Source: Deltaproteobacteria bacterium | Lineage (GTDB): Bacteria > Desulfobacterota > DSM-4660 > Desulfatiglandales > Desulfatiglandaceae | Assembly (NCBI GenBank): GCA_011051075.1 | Contig: DREN01000346.1 | Span: forward strand, 1 to 6,878 | DNA: 6,878 nucleotides | Direction of reading: 5' to 3' | Part shown: positions 1 through 6,719 of the stretch, piece after piece | How positions within the stretch are numbered: the stretch's first letter is position 1 | Layout: every line of letters starts with the position of its first letter | Notes under the pieces: generated by a model | What the model was told of the DNA's origin: nothing | The model's input: only the letters and a program-made list of their open reading frames with translations | The model's database searches: none | Translations under genes and position numbers: made by a program

Positions 1-1
1 C

Positions 2-640
2 CCCAACATCCTGTTTTTTCACGGGAACGGAGAAATAGTAGCGGACTACGACGACCTGGCGGGGGCCTACAACCAGATCGGAATCAACTTCATGCCCGTT
101 GATTACCGGGGATACGGCCGCTCCACGGGCCGGCCTACCGTCACCTCCATGATGAGGGACTCTCACCTGATCTTTGAGTTCGTAAAGAGATGGCTCGGGC
201 AGAGGGGATATGGCGGCCCCCTTATCCTCATGGGCAGGTCATTAGGGAGCGCATCCGCACTGGAGCTTGCATCTAACCACGCAAAAGATGTGGCGGGCCT
301 CATTATCGAGAGCGGTTTCGCCTTTTCAGGCCCCCTGCTTCGTCTCCTGGGGATAGACCTGGATACCATCAATTTCACCGAGGAGATGGGCCTGGGGAAT
401 CTGGACAAGATAGGGCGGTTTGACAAACCAACCCTAATCATACACGCAGAAATGGATCATATCATCCCCTTTGCAGACGGTCAGGCCCTTTATGAGGCCT
501 CTCCCGCCTCGGACAAGACGTTGCTCAGGATTCCGGGCGCCAACCACAACGATATCTTCATACGGGGCCTCTCCGAGTATATGACGGCCGTTGGGACACT
601 GGCCCATCGGGTGAGGTCTCTGGAAAAGGTTCAACCATGA
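2..640 (+). CDS. alpha/beta hydrolase, 5'-truncated by the window edge
   Basis: The open frame runs in from the left edge, so the N-terminus (including any signal peptide or membrane anchor) is missing; 212 residues are visible. An ATG at 92 lies inside the fold and is not the real start, because the in-frame sequence before it (PNILFFHGNGE) is the first strand and oxyanion-hole HGNGE motif of the family. Next come DYRGYGRSTG, the nucleophile elbow GRSLGS (Ser about fragment residue 80), the acid in AEMDHIIP (Asp about 152) and the base in GANHND (His about 182). The catalytic triad is therefore complete and in the usual order. The arrangement recalls the BEM46/ABHD13-like serine hydrolases; the substrate cannot be read from sequence. 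The stop codon overlaps the selB start in an ATGA, which suggests translational coupling, although no functional link to selenium is known to me. Confidence 0.9.
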   Translation, partial: PNILFFHGNGEIVADYDDLAGAYNQIGINFMPVDYRGYGRSTGRPTVTSMMRDSHLIFEFVKRWLGQRGYGGPLILMGRSLGSASALELASNHAKDVAGLIIESGFAFSGPLLRLLGIDLDTINFTEEMGLGNLDKIGRFDKPTLIIHAEMDHIIPFADGQALYEASPASDKTLLRIPGANHNDIFIRGLSEYMTAVGTLAHRVRSLEKVQP

Positions 641-2541
641 AACAGATCGTTCTGGGAACTGCAGGACATATTGACCACGGCAAGACCTCCCTCATAAGGG
701 CCCTTACAGGGATAGAAACGGACCGGCTCAAAGAGGAAAAGGAGCGGGGCATTACCATCGAGTTAGGCTTTGCCCACCTTAAACTGCCCGGGGGCAAGCT
801 GTTGGGGATTGTGGATGTGCCGGGCCATGAAAAATTCGTAAAGAACATGGTGGCCGGGGCCACGGGGATCGACCTGGTGGCCCTGGTCATCGCCGCTGAC
901 GAGGGGGTCATGCCCCAGACCAGGGAGCACCTGGAGATCTGTCAGCTCCTCAAGGTCAGGCACGGCCTTGTTGTGCTGACCAAGATCGATATGGTGGACG
1001 AGGAGTGGCTTGAGCTTGTGAGGGAGGATGTCTCCGAGTATCTTTCAGAGAGTTTTCTGGCCGACGCCCCCGTTGTGGAGGTCTCTTCAATAACCGGGGA
1101 GGGTGTAAAGGAACTTGTCCAGGTCCTGGACAGGCTGGTTGAGGAGATCCCCGAACGGGACATGGGCCATCTGTTCAGGCTGCCCATCGACCGCGTGTTT
1201 ACCATGAAGGGTTTCGGAACCGTAATTACCGGGACCACCGTATCCGGGGCCATTCGAACCGGCGATGAGGTGACCGTCTATCCCCAGGGCATATCCTCAA
1301 AGATAAGGGGGCTCCATATCCACAACAACGAGGTTAACGAGGCCCGGGCAGGACTAAGGACCGCGGTCAACCTCCAGGGGATAGAGAAGATGATGCTCCA
1401 GAGGGGAAATATCCTCGCCACCAGGGACTCCCTCAGGCCCACCTATATGGTGGACGTGGTTGTGGATCATCTCCCCAGCGCCCCCAGGAAGCTCAAGAAC
1501 AGGGCCAAGGTTCGTTTCCACACGGGAACATCAGAGGTCATATCCACCCTGGTCCTCCTGGACAGGGACGAACTTAACCCTGGGGAGACCTGTTTTGCCC
1601 AGATAAGGCTTGATGCCCCCACTGCCGTGCTCAAGGGAGACCGGTACGTGCTCAGGAGCTATTCTCCGGTGCAGACCATAGGGGGAGGAGAGATCCTCAA
1701 CCCCCTTCCGGCCAAGAAAAAGCGGTTCTCAGATACGGTGCTCTCCCAGCTCGAGACCCTCCACACGGGCGGGGACAAGGAAATACTCGAACTGTTCGTG
1801 TCCCTGGGTCGGTTTCAGGGGGTGGAAGAATCAACCCTCTCCTTCCTGGCGAATATGAGCAGGAAGAGGCTGGCAGACCCCCTCAAGGCCCTCAAGGCCC
1901 AGAAAAAGGTAGTTCAGTTCGACAAGGAGAAATCACTCCTGATCCATGCGGATTTTCTCAACAGGGCCACGGAGGAGGTACTGGATACCATCGGGGCATA
2001 TCATGAGGCCTTTCCCTTGAAGACAGGTCTGATCAAGGAGGAGCTCAGATCAAGGACCACAGGCTCGAGAAACCCGAAGCTTTTTAACCATATTATCAGA
2101 CGGCTCGCCCAGGACGGGATAATAGTGCAGGAAAACGAGGTGGTCCGTCTGAAAGAACACAAGGTAACCCTGGCCCGGGACCAGGAAAAGGCCAGAAAAG
2201 AGATAGAAGAGATATACGCCCGAAGAGGACTCCGGCCCCCCTACTTCAAGGAACTTAAAGAGGACTTTCCTGGGAGTACGGCCGCGGATGTCCTGGGGGT
2301 TATGGTAAAGGAGGGAGTACTGCTCAAGGTAAAGGAGGATCTCTACTTCCATCGAAGGGCGGTGCAGGAACTGGAAAAGAGGCTCGTTGATTTTCTGAAA
2401 ACCCACGGTGAGATAACCACGCCCCAGTTCAAGGAGATGACCGGAGCATCAAGGAAGTATACCATTCCCCTCATAGAGTACTTTGATTCATCCCAGGTGA
2501 CGGTGAGGGTCGGTGACAGCAGGGTGCTGAGGAGGAAGTGA
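637..2541 (+). CDS. selB: selenocysteine-specific translation elongation factor SelB
   Basis: SelB is a cytoplasmic GTPase that carries Sec-tRNA(Sec) to the ribosome at UGA codons marked by a SECIS hairpin in the mRNA. The 634-residue product has the family's usual length (about 610-640). The G domain shows G1 GHIDHGKT (10-17), G2 RGITIELGFA (37-46), G3 DVPGH (60-64) and G4 TKID (115-118). EF-Tu-like beta-barrel domains follow from about 180 (FRLPIDRVFTMKGFGTVITGT), and a C-terminal winged-helix region lies at about 370-634. The last winged helix (KTHGEITTPQFKEMTGASRKYTIPLIEYFD in pieces, 588-617) is the segment that binds SECIS RNA in characterised homologues. No truncation or frameshift is seen. 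The start at 637 lies in an ATGA overlap with the upstream hydrolase, with a weak purine-rich Shine-Dalgarno (622-629). Its presence implies that the host makes selenoproteins, although no selA, selC or selD is in view. Confidence 0.97.
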   Translation: MKQIVLGTAGHIDHGKTSLIRALTGIETDRLKEEKERGITIELGFAHLKLPGGKLLGIVDVPGHEKFVKNMVAGATGIDLVALVIAADEGVMPQTREHLEICQLLKVRHGLVVLTKIDMVDEEWLELVREDVSEYLSESFLADAPVVEVSSITGEGVKELVQVLDRLVEEIPERDMGHLFRLPIDRVFTMKGFGTVITGTTVSGAIRTGDEVTVYPQGISSKIRGLHIHNNEVNEARAGLRTAVNLQGIEKMMLQRGNILATRDSLRPTYMVDVVVDHLPSAPRKLKNRAKVRFHTGTSEVISTLVLLDRDELNPGETCFAQIRLDAPTAVLKGDRYVLRSYSPVQTIGGGEILNPLPAKKKRFSDTVLSQLETLHTGGDKEILELFVSLGRFQGVEESTLSFLANMSRKRLADPLKALKAQKKVVQFDKEKSLLIHADFLNRATEEVLDTIGAYHEAFPLKTGLIKEELRSRTTGSRNPKLFNHIIRRLAQDGIIVQENEVVRLKEHKVTLARDQEKARKEIEEIYARRGLRPPYFKELKEDFPGSTAADVLGVMVKEGVLLKVKEDLYFHRRAVQELEKRLVDFLKTHGEITTPQFKEMTGASRKYTIPLIEYFDSSQVTVRVGDSRVLRRK

Positions 2542-2581
2542 ACATCGAACGCTTAACATCGAATGGTGAAGTTGAAGGATC
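2540..2581. repeat. heptamer repeat tract between selB and yqeC
   Basis: Six successive 7-base units are GAACATC, GAACGCT, TAACATC, GAATGGT, GAAGTTG and AAGGATC. The first four resemble a GAACRTC consensus and the last two are degenerate. The tract starts inside the selB stop codon (TGA at 2539-2541) and occupies the start of the gap before yqeC. A second tract with the same unit lies on the other side of yqeC. I recall similar GAACRTY heptamer runs in intergenic DNA of Desulfobacterota genomes, but cannot verify that here. Confidence 0.7.
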
Positions 2582-2631
2582 AGGGGCGACAGCCGGAAAA
2601 GAACGTTGGTCAGGTCTTGGGGATTGGATCG

Positions 2632-3390
2632 ATGAGACTGGTTTCCGAACTGGGACTGGGGCAGAGGGAGCACATTGCCGTCGTGGGCGGGGGAGGAAAG
2701 ACATCCCTGTGTTTTGCCCTGGCAGGAGAACTGGTTGAGGCAGGGAAGAAGGTGATCACCTCTACCACCACCAGGGTCCGAAGCAGTGAGGCGGCAAGGG
2801 CCCCCGTGGTGATTTTTCTACCTCCGGGAACGCCCTCTTACAAAAACATAGAGGAAGGGCTCCGAAAAGAGGCCCATGTTTTTGTGGCCCAGGGACCTGC
2901 TGAGCCGGGCAAGGTCAAAGGTGTGAGCCCGGCCCGGGCAGACTCCCTGTTTAACAGGCTCCCCCTGGACTACCTGATCGTGGAGGCGGACGGGGCCGCG
3001 GGACTGCCGTTGAAGGCGCCGGCCGACCACGAGCCGGTAATTCCCCCTTCGGCCACCAGGGTGGTTGCTGTGGCCGGACTTGAGGCCCTGGGCAGGCCCA
3101 TGGATTCCAGTACCGTGTTCAGGGCAGAGATCTTCGGCAGGCTTACAGGGCTTGGACAGGGAGATACCATTACGCCCGAGGCCCTATCGAGGGTGTTTCT
3201 TTGTTCAGACGGCCTTTTCAGGGGAACCCCTGATGGGGCGGAGAAGACCGTCTTCCTGAACAAACTGGACCTTGTCTCCTCTGTAAAGGGGCCCACGGTC
3301 CTGGCCCGGCTTCTGCTCACAGACCCGGAGGCGCCAGTGAAACGGGTCGTCATGGGATCCCTGTTGAGGAAGGAGTACTGGGGGATTTAG
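2632..3390 (+). CDS. yqeC: YqeC, putative selenium-dependent molybdenum hydroxylase accessory protein
   Basis: YqeC proteins are P-loop proteins found with selenium-dependent molybdenum hydroxylases and thought to help make or insert their labile selenium cofactor; the exact reaction is unproven. The 252-residue product has the typical opening MRLVSELGLGQREHIAVVGG, a P-loop GGGGKTS (19-25), STTTR (44-48), a Walker-B-like IVEADGA (116-122) and NKLD (210-213), which resembles a nucleotide-specificity motif. An ATG at 2563 would add 23 residues, but it sits inside the heptamer repeat with no Shine-Dalgarno. The ATG at 2632 has GGGGA at 2619-2623 and gives the N-terminus I recall for the family, so I chose it. 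It lies 90 bases after selB and 89 before xdhC, between two selenium/molybdenum-related genes, which strengthens the assignment. Confidence 0.88.
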   Translation: MRLVSELGLGQREHIAVVGGGGKTSLCFALAGELVEAGKKVITSTTTRVRSSEAARAPVVIFLPPGTPSYKNIEEGLRKEAHVFVAQGPAEPGKVKGVSPARADSLFNRLPLDYLIVEADGAAGLPLKAPADHEPVIPPSATRVVAVAGLEALGRPMDSSTVFRAEIFGRLTGLGQGDTITPEALSRVFLCSDGLFRGTPDGAEKTVFLNKLDLVSSVKGPTVLARLLLTDPEAPVKRVVMGSLLRKEYWGI

Positions 3391-3401
3391 GGGGATGGGA
3401 T

Positions 3402-3462
3402 GAACGTCGAACATCGAACGAGGAACGCCGAACGCAATACTGGATGTAGAACGTACAACGGT
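3402..3462. repeat. heptamer repeat tract between yqeC and xdhC
   Basis: Five perfectly phased units lie at 3402-3436: GAACGTC, GAACATC, GAACGAG, GAACGCC and GAACGCA. After 12 unrelated bases, two more units follow in a different phase at 3449-3462 (GAACGTA, CAACGGT). The unit and period match the tract after selB, so the two gaps flanking yqeC carry the same repeat family. The tract is non-coding in the annotation chosen and ends before the xdhC Shine-Dalgarno at 3470-3474. Confidence 0.8.
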
Positions 3463-3479
3463 ACGGAATAGAGGTTGAA

Positions 3480-4547
3480 ATGAAGGAGATACTGGAAAAG
3501 ATCGATCAGGTGTTTCAGGAGAGAGGCTCCGCTGTTCTTGCCACCATTGTCAGGCAGGCGGGGCCTTCTCCAAGGGCCGCTGGAACAAAGTGCTTGATTA
3601 TGGATGACGGGTCCCTTTCAGGCACCATCGGGGGAGGAATCCTCGAGGCCCAAACCGTGGACAAGGCACGGGAGGTCTTTGATGACCGTCTTCCGAAGAG
3701 ACTTCACTTCTCACTCCAGGGTGTTGATTTGGCAGAAACGGATATGCTCTGCGGGGGCAGGGTTGAGATCTTCCTGGAGCCGGTATCAGCCCAGGACCCG
3801 GCTCATGCGGCCGTGTTTAAGGAGGCGGCCAAGGCCCTTGAGCAGGGTGTGGGAGGACTTCTTATCACCATCATGGACACAGAACAGTGGCAACACGGAA
3901 AGACCCCCAGGCTGTTCCTTGGAAAAGACGGGGAAAGGGCCGGGTCCCTGGCCGGGGCCTCCAACATAGAGGACCAGCTCTCAGGCAGGCTCAAGAGGAT
4001 TCTTCGCTCCCGTCAGATCTCGGTCTTCAGCATGAACGACGATCACGGAAATCCGGTGGAGGTCCTGGCAGAGCCCCTTACCCCTCCCTCTTTTCTCTAC
4101 GTGTTCGGGGCGGGCCATGTATCAAGGCAGATCGTCCCCCTGGCCGATCTGGTGGGTTTCCAGGTGAAGGTAATCGATGACCGCGAGGAGTTCACAGACC
4201 CTGCGCTCTTCCCCCGGGCAGGAGAGGTCCGTTACATGCCCTTTGAGGGTGCCGTGGAGAGACTCAAGATCGACAAACCCTCCTTTGTGGTCATAGTTAC
4301 AAGGGGGCATGTACATGATAAAACGGTCCTGGAACAGGCCCTGAACACCAGGGCACGCTACATAGGCATGATCGGGAGCAGGCGTAAGAGGAATATCATC
4401 TACAGGAAGCTCTTAGAGGAGGGATTCACCGAGCAGGACCTTGAAAGGGTCCACTCCCCCATCGGTATTGATATCGGTGCCGAGACCCCTGAAGAGATCG
4501 CAGTGAGCATCGTGGCGGAGCTCATAAAGGTAAGGGCTGCGGAGTGA
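3480..4547 (+). CDS. XdhC/CoxI-family molybdenum hydroxylase maturation factor
   Basis: XdhC-type proteins bind the molybdenum cofactor, promote its sulfuration and hand it to xanthine dehydrogenase or aldehyde oxidoreductase-type enzymes. The 355-residue product has both family domains. The N-terminal XdhC/CoxI domain shows GPSPRAAGTKCLI (28-40), GTIGGGILE (48-56) and MLCGGRVEIFLEP (89-101), with Cys91 the likely functional cysteine. The C-terminal Rossmann domain shows FGAGHV (209-214), VIDDREEF (231-238), VTRGHVHD (273-280), MIGSRRK (297-303) and HSPIGIDIGAETPEEIAVSI (325-344). An about 100-residue linker (105-200) separates them. The start is supported by AGAGG at 3470-3474, five bases before the ATG. 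Placement after selB and yqeC suggests service to a selenium-containing hydroxylase, but the client is not in the window. It is not YqeB, whose layout is different. Confidence is high in family, lower in the specific client. Confidence 0.93.
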   Translation: MKEILEKIDQVFQERGSAVLATIVRQAGPSPRAAGTKCLIMDDGSLSGTIGGGILEAQTVDKAREVFDDRLPKRLHFSLQGVDLAETDMLCGGRVEIFLEPVSAQDPAHAAVFKEAAKALEQGVGGLLITIMDTEQWQHGKTPRLFLGKDGERAGSLAGASNIEDQLSGRLKRILRSRQISVFSMNDDHGNPVEVLAEPLTPPSFLYVFGAGHVSRQIVPLADLVGFQVKVIDDREEFTDPALFPRAGEVRYMPFEGAVERLKIDKPSFVVIVTRGHVHDKTVLEQALNTRARYIGMIGSRRKRNIIYRKLLEEGFTEQDLERVHSPIGIDIGAETPEEIAVSIVAELIKVRAAE

Positions 4548-4551
4548 TGAT

Positions 4552-4575
4552 CGTTGATTAACCAACGGAGGTATC
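4552..4575 (+). promoter_or_regulatory. Shine-Dalgarno of the LUD gene with an adjoining inverted repeat
   Basis: GGAGG at 4567-4571 lies seven bases before the ATG at 4579 and is the strongest ribosome-binding site in the window. Immediately upstream, CGTTG (4552-4556) and CAACG (4563-4567) form a short inverted repeat around a six-base loop, and its last base is the first G of the Shine-Dalgarno. A five-pair stem is weak, so an effect on translation is speculative. Confidence 0.5.
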
Positions 4576-4578
4576 AAT

Positions 4579-5223
4579 ATGGGTGAGAACTATCAGACAT
4601 GGCTGTGGGAAAAGACGGGAGAGCGGTGCGTCACCAACCTGAAAAAACATGGATTTGACGCCCACCTGGTTTCTACCCCTGAAGAGGCCAGGGATCTCGT
4701 ACTGGGCATGGTTTCAAGTTATGAAACCTTTGGATTCGGCGGGTCCGATACCACAAGATCCCTCGGGATAATAGAGGAGCTCAAGGCCCTTGGTAAAACC
4801 GTTTATGATCACTGGCAGACCGGTCTCAGCAAAGGGGAAGACCTGGAGCTGCGCCTTTCGCAGGGTCGGTGCGACTGTTTCCTCTCAAGCGCCAATGCGG
4901 TTTCAGCCACAGGTGAAATTGTCAACGTGGACGGGGTTGGAAACCGCACCAACGCTATGACCTTTGGACCCAAAAAGGTCCTGATCATCGCGGGAATGAA
5001 CAAGGTGACACCTGACCTTGATTCAGCCCTTGCCAGGGTGAGAGACGTGGCAGGCCCCATGAGGGCCAGGAGCCTCAACATGGAGACTCCCTGCGCCGAA
5101 ACCGGCGTATGCACTGACTGTAACTCTCCCCAGCGCATCTGCCGGGTCACGGTAATCCTCCACCGGAAGCCGATGATGACCGACCTATCCGTAATCCTTA
5201 TAAACCGGCACCTGGGGTTCTGA
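4579..5223 (+). CDS. LUD-domain protein (YkgG/DUF162 type), stand-alone
   Basis: The 214-residue product belongs to the LUD family (annotated 'lactate utilization protein'), related to LldG/LutC. Visible features are FGFGGSDTTRSLG (51-63), SSANAVSATGEIVNVDG (103-119), GNRTNAMTFGPKKVLIIAGMNKV in pieces (121-143), and a C-terminal cysteine cluster at C172, C178, C181 and C188 within a PCAETGVCTDC...RICR stretch, plausibly metal or Fe-S binding. True L-lactate oxidation uses LldE and LldF partners, and neither is beside it, so a lactate role should not be assumed from the name. The start has a strong GGAGG. It follows xdhC by 31 bases and overlaps the next gene by one base (TGATG), which suggests co-translation. 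The actual function of single LUD proteins of this type is, to my knowledge, unsettled. Confidence 0.9.
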   Translation: MGENYQTWLWEKTGERCVTNLKKHGFDAHLVSTPEEARDLVLGMVSSYETFGFGGSDTTRSLGIIEELKALGKTVYDHWQTGLSKGEDLELRLSQGRCDCFLSSANAVSATGEIVNVDGVGNRTNAMTFGPKKVLIIAGMNKVTPDLDSALARVRDVAGPMRARSLNMETPCAETGVCTDCNSPQRICRVTVILHRKPMMTDLSVILINRHLGF

Positions 5224-5474
5224 TGGCAAAACATACTCACCGCTTTGTGGAGGAATATGACGGTCTCGTGGGGTTCGGCCTTGACCGTGAGGGAGACGCC
5301 AACACCCTGACCTACTATCTCCAGAAACTCTCAGATGACGAGTGCATGGCCCTCATCCGGAAGCGCATATCACAGGAAGACATGGAGGAACTCTTTGATC
5401 TTCTCACACGGATCCTCAAGAACTGCCTTGCCGAGGAGGAATATCACCGGGTCTTCCTCAAGGATGGGAAGTAA
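5223..5474 (+). CDS. small conserved-looking protein of unknown function
   Basis: This codes for 83 residues with no signal peptide or membrane segment, so it is probably cytoplasmic. The N-terminus is HTHRFVEEYDGLVGFGLDRE (4-23). The rest looks mostly helical and acidic, with an EDMEELFDLLTRIL amphipathic stretch (52-65) and the ending EEEYHRVFLKDGK. I recall similar short proteins annotated only as 'cytoplasmic protein' in Desulfobacterota, but cannot confirm. No catalytic motif is visible; three cysteines or fewer are present and not in a metal-binding pattern. The ATG overlaps the LUD stop (TGATG), with GGGG at 5214-5217 as a plausible Shine-Dalgarno. The tight overlap, frame and codon use like its neighbours argue that it is a real gene translationally coupled to the LUD gene. 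Confidence 0.8.
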   Translation: MAKHTHRFVEEYDGLVGFGLDREGDANTLTYYLQKLSDDECMALIRKRISQEDMEELFDLLTRILKNCLAEEEYHRVFLKDGK

Positions 5475-5566
5475 AATGAGGGCGCGGAAAGGGGCGTGAC
5501 ACCGGCGCATCACACTGGATAAACGGCCACTGTTAACGAAAACCCCTTGAAGACTGAAGAACAACC
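5475..5566. other. intergenic spacer before the MetE-like gene
   Basis: This 92-base gap holds no convincing promoter, terminator or repeat unit. AAGGGG (5489-5494) and CCCCTT (5543-5548) could pair across about 48 bases, which is weak. The only translation signal is a poor Shine-Dalgarno-like GAAGA (5556-5560) six bases before the next ATG. Confidence 0.5.
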
Positions 5567-6592
5567 ATGCCGATCCCCGGGAATCTGCTCACAACGGCCA
5601 TGGCGGTGATGCCACACAGGGATGTGGACCGTGCCCTCGAAACTGCCCTGTCCATGGACATTCCGTTCTGGCCCCAGCTCCCCCATTACAGCTACTATGA
5701 GGATATGTACGTCCAGGCCTCGGAGAACTTCCCCGGGATCCTCCTTGACATGGAGAAACGAACCCTCCGTTTCTCTCATGAGAAGTTCATCACTGAACTG
5801 GAGGAGGCCATGACCCATTTTGAAGAGCCCGATTACTTTGATATCAGCGACACATACTCGGTGGTCTACGGGCGGTTTCTCAGTATGGACCTCTCTGACC
5901 GGCCGGCCATCCGGGGGCAACTGGAAGGGCCCATAAGTTTCGGGTTCAACGTTGTTGACCAGGATGACAGACCCATCCTCTTTGACGACACGATCCGGCC
6001 CTTTATGCTGGACTTCATGGCCAGACGTGTGAACGTGCAACTGGGCAGGCTGAAGAAGATCAACCCCAACGCTTTCATGTTCGTGGATGAACCGGGCCTG
6101 CAGTTCCTGTTCAGCGCAATGGCGGGATATGGGGACCAGGCGGCACGGGCCGATATGGAGATCTTTTTTTCCCTGATCCAAAGACCCCGTGGGGTGCATC
6201 TGTGCGGGAACCCTGACTGGGACTTCCTCCTTGGGCTGGATCTGGACGTGCTCTCCCTTGACGTCTATTCAAACGGGGAGGTCTTCGCGTCCTACGGCCC
6301 CTCCATCAGGCGCTTTCTGGACCGGGGAGGGGTCCTGGTATGGGGGATGGTGCCCGCCAACTTCGAGCCCTTTGAAAGGGAAAATATGGAGTCCCTTGAA
6401 AGCCGGCTTGAAGAGATATGGTCGGCCCTGGAAAAAAAGGGGATCGACAGGGATTTCCTCCTGTCCCGCAGCCTCCTATCGCCCGCCACCTGCTGCCTTG
6501 TCAACCCGGACGGAGAAAAGACCGTGGAAAAGGCCTTCAAGACAACCTCCAGGCTGTCCGCCCGGCTTCGTGACAGGTATCGCCTGCCATGA
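5567..6592 (+). CDS. UroD/MetE-like TIM-barrel protein, probable zinc-dependent methyltransferase family
   Basis: The 341-residue product resembles the C-terminal catalytic half of cobalamin-independent methionine synthase (MetE) and related UroD-fold methyltransferases, without the MetE N-terminal domain. Family-like segments are MPHRDVDRALETALSMDIPFWPQLP (in pieces, 15-39), SYYEDMYVQASENFPGI (42-58), FVDEPGL (172-178), GVHLCGNPDWDFLL (209-222), DVLSLDVY (227-234), GGVLVWGMVPAN (254-265) and SLLSPATCCL (302-311). In MetE, zinc is held by His, Cys, Glu and Cys. Here H211 and C213 match the first two, C309 or C310 the last, and an Asp near 227-232 sits where MetE has Glu. No signal peptide is evident. 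The in-frame TGA at 5555-5557 means no earlier ATG exists; the Shine-Dalgarno is weak. The methyl donor and acceptor are unknown; candidates are a corrinoid protein and homocysteine, as for short 'core' MetE proteins, but this is inference. Confidence 0.8.
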   Translation: MPIPGNLLTTAMAVMPHRDVDRALETALSMDIPFWPQLPHYSYYEDMYVQASENFPGILLDMEKRTLRFSHEKFITELEEAMTHFEEPDYFDISDTYSVVYGRFLSMDLSDRPAIRGQLEGPISFGFNVVDQDDRPILFDDTIRPFMLDFMARRVNVQLGRLKKINPNAFMFVDEPGLQFLFSAMAGYGDQAARADMEIFFSLIQRPRGVHLCGNPDWDFLLGLDLDVLSLDVYSNGEVFASYGPSIRRFLDRGGVLVWGMVPANFEPFERENMESLESRLEEIWSALEKKGIDRDFLLSRSLLSPATCCLVNPDGEKTVEKAFKTTSRLSARLRDRYRLP

Positions 6593-6601
6593 TCCCGGGA
6601 T
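6592..6601. repeat. 10-bp perfect palindrome at the end of the MetE-like gene
   Basis: ATCCCGGGAT is self-complementary and begins on the last base of the stop codon. No T-run follows, so it is not a convincing rho-independent terminator. It shares the ATCCCG core with the two hairpins further downstream. Confidence 0.5.
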
Positions 6602-6660
6602 TGGGGTAATTGCTTGGAATAAATAGAGTTATTGGCTTATCAAAATCCTAAAAATTCCAA

Positions 6661-6676
6661 TCCCGCTGAAGCGGGA
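6661..6676. repeat. short hairpin with TCCCGCT/AGCGGGA arms
   Basis: Two perfect 7-base arms (6661-6667 and 6670-6676) are separated by only GA. It is embedded in AT-rich sequence but has no U-run after it on the + strand. On the - strand it is followed by a T-rich stretch, so a weak terminator for a leftward transcript is possible. It looks more like a member of a repeated hairpin family. Confidence 0.55.
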
Positions 6677-6704
6677 CCAAAATTCAAAACAGATAAGATG
6701 GCGG

Positions 6705-6714
6705 CGATATATCG
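6705..6714. repeat. CGATATATCG palindrome, possible operator
   Basis: This is a perfect 10-base palindrome in AT-richer non-coding DNA. It could be an operator half-site pair or chance; no promoter boxes could be assigned next to it. Confidence 0.3.
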
Positions 6715-6719
6715 AATCA

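Noticed and set aside
558..911. 117-residue - strand frame across the hydrolase/selB junction
   Set aside because: It is antisense to the SelB G domain, and its Ser/Pro/Arg-rich composition is typical of a shadow frame.
2542..3479. selC (tRNA-Sec) in the gaps around yqeC
   Set aside because: The gaps are about 90 bases each and filled largely by heptamer repeats; no cloverleaf arms or CCA-like end could be made out.
4545..5223. UGA codons as possible selenocysteine positions (ends of xdhC and of the LUD gene)
   Set aside because: SelB is present, so in-frame UGA readthrough was considered. Both proteins already have their family-typical C-terminal ends at these stops, and no SECIS-like hairpin just after the UGA was recognised.
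5510..6199. 229-residue open frame on the - strand opposite the MetE-like gene
   Set aside because: It overlaps a clear family member on the + strand, and its translation shows no recognisable motif. Long antisense frames are common in GC-rich coding DNA.
6189..6626. 145-residue + strand frame overlapping the MetE-like gene
   Set aside because: It is in a different frame within conserved MetE-like coding sequence; the Gly/Trp/Pro/Arg-rich translation is not protein-like.
6592..6676. Rho-independent terminator for the gene cluster
   Set aside because: The palindrome at 6592-6601 and the hairpin at 6661-6676 lack a following T-run on the + strand.
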